A stretch of DNA of 64,000 bases, taken from contig BSBM01000602.1 of the NCBI GenBank assembly GCA_027924585.1, forward strand, positions 4,525,501 to 4,589,500, read 5' to 3'. Under the pieces are notes generated by a model. That model did not search any database, had not been told where the DNA came from, and worked only from the letters and a program-made list of their open reading frames with translations. A program made the translations under genes and the position numbers. The first letter of the stretch is position 1, and every line of letters begins with the position of its first letter. The DNA comes from Larix kaempferi (Eukaryota > Streptophyta > Pinopsida > Pinales > Pinaceae). This document shows, in pieces, positions 56,128-64,000 of this stretch.

Positions 56128-56640
56128 TTAAAAAAAGATGTTGACACAATTTCCCACAACTTGGGAAAACGACCAAGTATTTGTATGAATTGACTCTTCC
56201 TTTGAGATCCTCACACTCATGTATACAAATTGCTTCACCAATTTCTTCATGTAATATCTGTGTGTAGCCATCAACACACTCTCAACTATTATGGCATTAT
56301 TATATCGATGCATTAGGAACCACCAATTTGCCACAATTTTCCTCTCATACATACCAACGAGAGATTCTCATACTTCCTTTGGAAACTTCTACACATAATG
56401 CAAAATGGCATCTTCAACATTTAGGATAATAATCAACTTGGCTCTCGCATCCTTTTCATTCCAATCAACGACACTTATGTTGGCATCTTTCTCCTCTTTA
56501 ATCTCCAGCCAAAATTCTTTCTCCATTAGGTATAAGTTCAACAATCTTCCATATGTTGTCATTCTCATAGAATTGCTCAAACACTCTATTTTTTGTTGTC
56601 ACCATTTATATAGGTTTTTCACAACTTGATCCACACGACT
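56128..56640 (-). pseudogene. Copia Gag (UBN2) remnant
   Basis: The minus-strand frame 56389-56580 gives LYLMEKEFWLEIKEEKD, VVDWNEKDARAKLIIILNV and EDAILHYV. The next frame, 56128-56352, gives MYERKIVANWWFLMHRY, YYMKKLVKQFVYMSVRISKEE and FSQVVGNCV. Together these match the UBN2/Gag pattern of copia elements (W..KD..A...I.L...D..L.HV, then MYERK.VAN..FLM.R). A frameshift or small gap separates them, and no zinc knuckle or pol follows. Confidence 0.6.
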
Positions 56641-57339
56641 TTCATTAACAAGAGTCCCATTGAAATTACACAACTCCCATTAACACACAACCCCCATTGA
56701 ATGTAAACTCTAACACGAACACTTACATCATCAAGAGATGCCAATTATTGGGACCATCCATGATATTGCGTAACCTATGTTGTTAAGTTGCATGCATACA
56801 TGTCATTCAATCAAATGTAAAGTAGATATCTCTAAGTATAGCCTTTGGCTATTATTTATAGCACAACGGATTACAACAATATCAAAAGAACCATAGTCAC
56901 CCTTGGAACATGTACTTTATAGTCAAGACTAAATGCACAACTCAACAATAGGTCAATAATAAGGACTTAAAGCAACCAACTCAAGATCTCGAACATGAGG
57001 TTTTATCATAATATATCTCCACTGACTCCTTATATTGGAAAGTGCCATGTATAAATACAACAGGTTGTTAGCCATGCTAGACTTTCGGGTTACTCCAAAA
57101 GTGTTTACACAGTGTCTCAGGGTGGTCCATGAGACTTGGTGTACATGGTGTATGACTATGACCTTGATGGTCCGAGATGGATTATAGCATGAGAGATGGT
57201 CAGTGATGGATATGCATAGTTGAGATAGCTTACTTACTGGATGATGGACCTCGGGATGGTGTTGGCTTGGCTTTCTTCCCTTGGGCGTTGGAGATCTTCT
57301 AGTAGTTTGGAGGATGCCCTTCATGAAGGCCTCATGAAG

Positions 57340-58640
57340 GAGCCACTTACTTGAAGAGAACCCTTCAAGGAGTGTGAAATGTTTTGCATCATGGCGGAGG
57401 ACTTCAAGCCCCAGTTGGCATGTGGCAACTTGGTTCCATGTTCAGAGGATTGGAGATGTCTAGAGGACGCATGGGGCTTACATAATGTTCTTGCATAGGG
57501 TACCTAACCCAATGGAGTACTTTGCTTTGGAGGATAGATCAAGATGGAGGATCGTGATTGAGTGGTGTGGACTTGCCTTGCAAGCTACATCACCTTGGAG
57601 TCGTTATTTTGTACAACATCGCCATTGGAGCATGACACTTGTACTCTTGGGTGGACATCTCACTTTTGTGGCCTACAAGGGCTCACGTAGGTTGCTTGTA
57701 AGGGCCTAGGACCACATAGTATTGTTGACCTCCCTTCTGTTCATATAAATAGAAGAAAGAGAGAATCCTTTTATACACAACCATCACACCATCCTTTGTA
57801 CTTAGCTTCTTGGAAGAAATCGCTAGGGTTCCTCATGAACCCTAGGTGGAGTTATGAAGTCTAGAGGGGACATCTTCATTTGGAGTTTGCTCTTATGGAG
57901 GAGACGTTGGGATGATCGATCTTCTCTCTCTTGAATCTTCACATATACTTGCTATCTCTCTCTCCCTCGAGGAACTAAGGTTTCTTGGTTTTCTTGGAGT
58001 ATACTAGAGCATCTTGAAGTTCTAAGGTTAGGGTTTTGGGAGAAAACCCTAGGGTGGGTTGGTGAAGAAGAGAAGAATAAGGCGACGTCTTGCATTAGAG
58101 GTTATGTTGGAGAGATTCTTGTACAATGGATCTTCTTGGTTGAGCTAGGGTTGGTTGAGCTTTTTGCATGGTTGAATTTTTTGTACTATCCTTGAGAGAA
58201 GGCTATGGCATGTAGTTGTACTTCATCTTGAGCTTATATATGAAGTTTCCAGTTGTCCATATCTTGTGCGATTTGCAGATTTGAATTTCCAACTATATGT
58301 TTTTTATGCCTTGCTATTTACAATGATTTATGTCTTGCTAATTTGACATAGGTAAATGAGCAAATTGTAAAGTGACTTAACATCTAAAGAAAAAATATAA
58401 ATTACATTTTCAGATTTGGTTATTGGTTGATAAGTTGCACTAGAAGGGATGAAAACTTATGTCTTGGTTTGGTATCTATTCCCCTTGAATTGCCATGAAG
58501 TTTGGGGCTATTAGAAGTGAATTATTGTGATCTTTCCACTAGTGTTTTACACTTTAGTTTACAGTAGTCCTAAAGACTGAAAATTCTAGGGCTAAGATCC
58601 AAGAAACCTTATAAGAAGAGGTGAAATTTCAGTTTTTAGG
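57340..58640 (+). repeat. TATA-bearing dispersed repeat, copy 2
   Basis: Homologous to 58690-60030 over nearly its whole length. Shared blocks include 'gttggcatgt.gca', 'gaggattggagatg.ct', 'catataaatagaagaa.gagag', 'cttagct.cttggaggaa', 'gagcttatatatgaagtttccagctgtccatatcttgtg' and 'gtgaattattgtgatctttccact'. A transcription start after 'catataaata' (about 57744) is plausible. No protein is encoded that I recognise. Confidence 0.8.
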
Positions 58641-58689
58641 TTGCTTGACAAAAGCACCTTAACCATTGGAAGGGTTGTTTCTTTTACAT

Positions 58690-60030
58690 TTATTATTGAT
58701 TTGTACTTGAGATGAGCATTAGCACTTGTACCTAGTTGGCATGTTGCAGCAGTTTGAAGGATTGGAGATGGCTCGAGGATGCCGACACTTCGACAATGTT
58801 CTTACAAAGGGTAGCTGACCTAATTGAGTACATTGCTTGGGAGGGTAGACGAAGTTTGTGGATGCTTGTGATGGAGGCATGTGGACTTACCTTGTGTATA
58901 GCTACATCATCATGGAGAGTTTATTGTGTACAACATCACCTTGGAGCATGACACAAGTACTTTAGAGTGGATGTCTCATTTGTGTTGGCCTACAAGGCTC
59001 ATGTAGGTTCCTTGTAAGGGCTTGTGCCTACATAGTATTATTAGAATTCCCTACCTCTCATATAAATAGACGAAGGAGAGGGTCTTTCTATTCATATCAT
59101 CATTTCTACTCTTTTCTTTGTACTTAGCTCCTTGGAGGAAGTCACTAGGGTTTCCTCATGAACCTTGGGAGGAGATATGAAGTCTAGAGGAAACATCTTT
59201 GTTGGAGCTTGATCCTTGTGAAATTCTACGGTTTACTCTTGTGAAGAAGAAGTTGGTTTTAATCACTCTTCTCTCTCTCTCTTGGATTTTCTTATGTAGT
59301 TGGTCTATCTTGTCTTCAAGCACTAGTGTCTCTTGGAGATTCCTAGGGTTAAGATTTCTACCCTAGGAAGGCAAGAAGATTAGGGTTGGTGATAAACCTT
59401 AGGGTGGATTTGTAGAAAAGAAAAAGAGAAGAGGACGTCTTGCCTAGTAATGTGTTGGAGAGATTTTTGCACATTGTGTCTTCTTGGTTGAGGTAGGGTT
59501 TCATGATTTACCCTAGCTAGGGCTTTTGGATGGCTGGATTTTTGTACCAGCCTTGAAAGAAGGTTATGGGATGTGCTTGTACTTCATATCTTGAGCTTAT
59601 ATATGAAGTTTCCAGCTGTCCATATCTTGTGCCATTTGCAGATTTGAATTTCTAGCTATATGTTCTTTATGCTTTGCTGGTTACAGTGATTTATGTCTTG
59701 CTGATTTGACATAAGTAAAAGAACAAATTGTTAAGTGATTTAACATCTAAAGGAAGAATATATGGTTCTGTATGTATTGTCGTTATAGTAAATTTTCAGA
59801 TCTAGTTGTTGGCTGATAAGTTGCCCTAAAAGAGCTCAAAACCTATGTATTGGTTTGGTATCTTTCCTCCTAAATTGCCATGAAGTTTGGAGCTGTTAAA
59901 AGTGAATTATTGTGATCTTTCCACTATTGTTTTACACTTTAATTTACAGCAGTCCTAAAGGCTGAAAATTCTAGCACTAAGATCCGAGAAATCTTCTAGG
60001 AAGATGGTGAAATTTCAGTTTTGCATTAAT
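58690..60030 (+). repeat. TATA-bearing dispersed repeat, copy 3 (tandem with copy 2)
   Basis: Directly follows copy 2 in the same orientation, with about 50 bp between. The pair could be a head-to-tail LTR dimer left by recombination, or a 1.3-kb segmental tandem duplication. Confidence 0.8.
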
Positions 60031-60308
60031 TGCCTGAGTGCACGATATATGATCTCTGCCTTTGTAATGTTTTCAAGCAACATATTGTTGTTTTGATGGA
60101 TGATATACGATCTTTGTAAATTAAAAACATTCGGGGGCGAATAATTTTTTCAAACTAATGGTACAAAATTACCAATTAAATCTTCAATTAGCCGTGGTTG
60201 TGGAACTAGCTGCATAAGCTTAAGTGTTGTGCTTAGGATGGTTGTGATAAGAACTCATAGTTGGTTAACTATGGTTTAGAAATGTAAATGCCTTCTTGAA
60301 ACAAGTTA

Positions 60309-60451
60309 GTAACCTTCTGCTTTTGTTGTGTTAGTTGATGTTTGGCCTACTGTTTTTGTTGTAACCTTCTGCTTTTGTTGTATTAGTTGATGTTTGGTCT
60401 ACTGTTTTTGTTGTAACCTTCTGCTTTTGTTGTATTAGTTGATGTTTGTTG
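60309..60451 (+). repeat. 52-bp minisatellite, 2.7 copies
   Basis: Units start at 60309, 60361 and 60413 with 'gtaaccttctgcttttgttgt' and include 'ttagttgatgtttggyctactgtttttgtt'. The near-perfect identity suggests recent expansion. Confidence 0.95.
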
Positions 60452-60732
60452 CTTTTGGCACTGACTCTAGTCCTGCAATAATCAATGTTTTCTCATCTAT
60501 GCTCCTATGATATACTATATAGTTGACGAAAGCAATATACTGATTGAAAATTAACAAGCATAATTATCACACTTATTAAAGATTATTTAAAAATTAAGAC
60601 ACCTATCTATTACCATCTTGAAATTTTGTATTCAAATTTAAAGCTAATTAGCTATAAACCAAACCTCTTTCCAAAGTATGTGCTACAGATTTCATTTATT
60701 ACAAGATTGCAGACAAAAAAAATGTTACTTAC

Positions 60733-60922
60733 CATATCCTTCCATTGATATGACTTGCAAATCACCACCAAAGTATCTTGCATAAAGACGACTAATTGGA
60801 AGTCCATACCCATAGCCAGCCATACTTTCTTCTTCAGACGCTGGGCTTTCTGCAGTACTGTATAGATATGTAAATATATTGGGTAGCCCACTTCTTGGTA
60901 TTCCACCTCCTTCGTCTGAGAT
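60733..60922 (-). CDS. PDK: Pyruvate dehydrogenase kinase exon (ATP-binding region)
   Basis: Minus-strand translation of 63 codons without a stop: [20 protein letters not shown], then [38 protein letters not shown]. It contains the G1 box DEGGGIP and G2 box GYGYGL of the GHKL kinase ATP site, and the FGGDLQ.ISMEGYG stretch of plant PDKs. The exon ends ATATG followed by GTAAGTAAC, a perfect donor. It starts after TTGAAG with a pyrimidine-rich run upstream, a good acceptor; phases are 0 in and 1 out. The enzyme phosphorylates and switches off the E1-alpha subunit of the mitochondrial pyruvate dehydrogenase complex. The neighbouring exons (upstream histidine-rich core; downstream TDAYLHL tail) are not found in the window, so either the introns exceed 3 kb on the 5' side or this is an isolated exon copy. 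Confidence 0.88.
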
Positions 60923-62155
60923 CTTCAATCCAGGAGAGACAGACCTTTAGTTCAGCCATATACTTTAAAAGCACATCCTATGCTAAATGAATTCAGTATT
61001 GAAATTGACTACATTCCTCAAAGATCACACTTGCACATAAAATCAAGATCTGTCACTTATGCATATTACTAGTTGTTGGTCAGGTATAAACCCAGAGTTT
61101 TCTATAATAGTTCATGATGGTACATGTCATGACAATCCAGGAAAGTAAGCTAATGTGATCTCATGCATCTGATATTGATTCTCCTTTATGACCAAATGGC
61201 CAGGCTTACAAACAGATTGCAAAGAAAATATTCAGAAATTCCTTAACTTTTCATTTTAGAGGTACAGTCCAAATACAAAACTGAGACAATCACTGATTAC
61301 TGAAAAGCATCTCAACATAAAAGAAAAAAGTTCACTTGCTGAAAATAAATCCAAGCATGTCAGTTTCCTGTATCACTATAGAGATATTTATAGCATATAC
61401 TGTCTCTATAGTAAATAGTAAATACTAGCCCCCAAAAGTTTAGATAGGTGCAGCAGTGAGGTCCCCTGAGCTTATACTCAGCCATCAACTTTTGCAGTTA
61501 AGAAAGATTTGGTGTTCCCATAATATTATCAAGAAGAGTGTTATCATGCTCACAATATGGATAAGAAAGCTACTCCTTTTAAAAACACTTTGGCATGCAG
61601 TAGTGTTTCTCCAAACATTCACATATCACCAACAAACTTCTAGCCACATGAATGGTGACAACTGACAACAACCATACACTTTCGGCACAGAAATGACAAC
61701 TTTCATAAACCTATTGTGGTGCTTCCACAATATGCACAAGGACAACATAACCATGCACCCAATGCTAATATAAAAGCTACTGTTTTTAAAGACATTATGC
61801 CTTGCACTATCCTTTCTGCCACACAATACAAGCACAACCAATAAGCTCATTTAAAGTGAAATGAATTGAAGAAAAATGACAAAATGACAAAATCTCTTTG
61901 TGGTGTTTTGTCAAACACTTAGCAACTGTGGGTTTTAAACTTAAAAATTATTTGCAGACTTTTAAAGAATTAAAACACTCTTGCCAAGATCTTCAAACAC
62001 AAAATCTGAACATTTATCATATACACAGTGATTTAGGTCAACCTTGACCAGGGCAAAACACAAAGAGAACAATTTATTAAGAAGAGAAAATCTGAAATCT
62101 CTTGCACAGAAATTTTCCCTAAACTGGCAAAACAAGACAACTTATCTTCAGTAGT
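60923..62155. other. No recognisable exon; probable PDK intron
   Basis: No frame resembles other PDK exons on the minus strand. If the gene is intact, this is intron sequence upstream of the exon at 60733. Confidence 0.4.
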
Positions 62156-62848
62156 CTGCTGCCTCGATTTTTGTGCCATTGAACAGCTATACAGCCTGCA
62201 CACACGTGTCAAAATACTGCTGTATGGTCTGTTCTCTATCTGCAATAAATGCTACCTCATTTTCTGTGCCCACACGTGCCAGAAAAGGACTGCTGTATGG
62301 TCAAATCAGACTGCAATTAATTGCTGTGAGCCCCTGCCTCGATTTTTGTGCCCACAGATACAGAATCGTGCTGCTGTATGGCCTCTATCAGTCTGTCTTG
62401 AAATCTGTACAGAACAGTTAGGTTGTCTTGGAAATTGTGCTGCTGAGATCTTCTAAACTTCTTGGGAAATGTGCCAAGTTTTCTCTTGGAAAAACTCTCT
62501 TCTTCTGACTTCTCTTTCTCTCTTGGTGTCTTTTACTTTGTCCCCTCTTTTTTTTATACTTCACTTTCTAATAACTAACCCTAACGACCACATCAAAGAC
62601 TAGGATTAATTCCTTATAGAAAAGGTTCTCATTAAATGCACTTTTAATTAATAAAAAACTTAAAAAGTAATAATTAAATGCACAACTTATAATGGGACCC
62701 ACAACTTAAATGAAGTACAATCTTTTATGTATTTACATAAAGTCACTTTATACATAAATAAACCACTAGGAACAAAACTTTGTCCCCCCTATGACTAACA
62801 CACCGAAAAACTCATGGGGAAGACCTCCAAAGTTAAGATTTTCTAACA
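62156..62848 (-). repeat. 3' LTR of copia F (outer edge uncertain)
   Basis: The inner edge is clear: on the minus strand TGTTAGAAAATC begins at 62848, right after the purine tract AGGAGGGAG. The LTR continues leftward past a TATA-like 'agtataaaaaa' (about 62560) into a region with three diverged ~75-bp repeats (62156-62420: 'ctgctgtatgg' at 62217, 62290, 62370; 'cctcgatttttgtgcc' at 62162 and 62337). Its 3' end was not identified. Confidence 0.6.
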
Positions 62849-62857
62849 CTCCCTCCT
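62849..62857 (-). other. Polypurine tract of copia F
   Basis: Minus-strand AGGAGGGAG immediately before the LTR start TGTTAG. It sits within a small potential hairpin (ctccctcctaacgagggagg). Confidence 0.65.
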
Positions 62858-62869
62858 AACGAGGGAGGT

Positions 62870-63560
62870 CCTCCTGACACTGCATGTATCTCCTCCATCC
62901 GAGTCCCTATTCCCTGTAGCAGCTCCCTCCTGCTCTGGAATATGCCTCGGAGATAAGTGTCTGATCCGAAATCGAAACTTTGAACCCTGAGACTCTACCC
63001 GAGTCTCCTATACCTGCTCATGATCATTGTATTGGCTGAGCCTCCTACCAGTACTCTGAAGAGATCCACTCTCTTCCTCTAAAAGCATCAACTGGCCACC
63101 TGCAGCTTTTGCTCCATCCTTTGAATCTGTCTCCAACAACCAACCACCTGATCCTGGATACACAACCTCGCCTTGCAGTACATAGAGCTTGTCCCTCTTG
63201 TCTCCTAGAAGAATAGTAGTATCACCTGAATTTCCTACTCGAAATAGGAATACATGTCTAGACCTGACCATCATCCTCCAGGGATGAAACTAAGAGTCTG
63301 CTGACTCTAATCCCTAGGACAAATAGGACCCCATCTACCTCCCGAAACTCTCCAAGCTCTAGTTGGAACCGCACTGTTCCAACTCCCCGTATTGTTGCCT
63401 AAGGACTCCCTATGTCTGTCTCCACAAAGTGTCTAGGCTCGAACTCAGTGATCCTCTGAAAGACACCATACAATCCGGTCATGTGCCCAGTTGACCCACT
63501 ATCAACTATCCATGAATCATGAAAATTCGAACTGCCCACACTAGAATCGAAGGATGCCAA
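62870..63560 (-). pseudogene. Copia F protease and pre-integrase fragment
   Basis: Minus-strand translation begins FDSSVGSSNFHDS and WIVDSGSTGHMTG, with the intact copia protease motif DSGST at about 63490-63507. It continues GLYGVFQRITEFEPRHFVE, GVGTVRFQLELGEFREVDG, VLFVLGIRVSRLLVSSLEDD, then after a frameshift HVFLFRVGNSG, TILLGDKRDKLYVLQG and an open stretch to 63008. Integrase, RT and RNase H are absent: within about 150 bp the sequence reaches the polypurine tract and LTR. Stops (for example before ATIRGV and before the frameshift) mark decay. Gag would lie beyond 63560 but is not recognisable. Confidence 0.7.
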
Positions 63561-64000
63561 GGAAAACTCCTGCTCAAATTGAGCAGTATATTCATGTTAT
63601 CACGCAACTTGTAGTTGCCCCTTATCGAATGATCCTATTTAGGATGGTAGAGGAGCCAGGCAACTAAAGAAGTGACCTAAGAGGGCCTCGATCCCCAAAT
63701 GGATCGGTTGTCATGCCAATCAAGGCACTCTTGGCATTATGCCACCAAAGCCCAAGGTAACTGTTATCACACCATAGGAGCTGGGCTACTATTCTTGCTG
63801 AGCAGATATCTGCACTTTTCAAAGCTTTGCCTTTACAGAGATCAGTTATGATGAGCAGCATCATTTATGATCACTTACACATCATAGCAGCTTATATCAA
63901 ACAGTGTGTAGATCTTGTGCCAAGGCTGAGCCTTGAGAGCTTAGATTTGATGACCGTTATGACCTTTTGTTCCATACAAATTCAGTTCAGTTCCCAGAGT
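63561..64000 (-). other. Probable copia F gag-side sequence, unrecognised
   Basis: Upstream of the protease on the minus strand. A 66-codon frame (63664-63864) shows no zinc knuckle or Gag motif. The window ends before the 5' LTR could appear. Confidence 0.3.

Noticed and set aside
60652-60906. Alternative 84-codon minus-strand frame over the PDK exon
   Set aside because: Out of register with the clear PDK translation and runs through the splice donor.
1-64000. CRISPR-like arrays or bacterial operons
   Set aside because: Tandem repeats here have no unique spacers, and the window has spliced and retroelement sequence typical of a plant nucleus.
1-64000. tRNA or rRNA genes
   Set aside because: Reading for A-box/B-box pairs and conserved rRNA motifs gave nothing convincing; only tRNA-complementary primer-binding sites were found.

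Overview
The window looks like nuclear DNA of a land plant with a large, repeat-filled genome. It is AT-rich and has very few intact reading frames. It is dominated by decayed Ty1-copia and Ty3-gypsy LTR retrotransposons, with pieces of CACTA, hAT and LINE elements. The only convincing host-gene sequence is one exon (60733-60922, minus) of a plant-type mitochondrial pyruvate dehydrogenase kinase, with canonical splice borders. Low gene density, nested LTR elements and an apparently long intron would fit a gymnosperm, but nothing here fixes the species.

Layout. 1-9.8 kb: a Ty3-gypsy leader (copy 1) with a 30-bp minisatellite, a small solo LTR at 4898-5315, and a minus-strand gypsy gag remnant with its primer-binding site at 6.3-8 kb. 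9.8-25.3 kb: a decayed plus-strand gypsy element (leader, zinc knuckles, protease, capsid-like domain, RT, RNase H, integrase). It is split by two copia insertions of one family: A (14964-19567, minus) and B (19990-25097, plus). 25.5-30.6 kb: a small inverted gypsy fragment, a 3' copia fragment C, and a truncated minus-strand copia D. 30.7-36.3 kb: an LTR-like stretch, then no genes. 36.9-41.2 kb: a broken SET-domain sequence with a tandem duplication, then a CACTA TNP2-type transposase remnant. 41234-44960: copia E, with complete LTRs and a perfect 5-bp target duplication. 45-49.2 kb: AT-rich DNA, a 295-bp tandem array, and a LINE 3' end. 50.9-53.9 kb: a BED/DUF659 hAT transposase pseudogene with a palindrome-rich flank. 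54.5-60.5 kb: three copies of a TATA-bearing repeat plus a copia gag remnant. 60.7-64 kb: the kinase exon and copia F (protease plus 3' LTR).

The most interesting pattern is that every copia copy whose pol region can be read lacks a different block of pol while keeping the cis signals that can be seen. A has gag, protease and integrase but no RT/RNase H. B has gag, protease and RT/RNase H but no integrase core. E keeps gag and protease only. F, where visible, goes from protease straight to the 3' LTR. C appears to share the RT-less junction of A, which suggests a deleted form that was itself mobilised. Nothing here looks like a new defence or metabolic system; the novelty lies in the retrotransposon biology.
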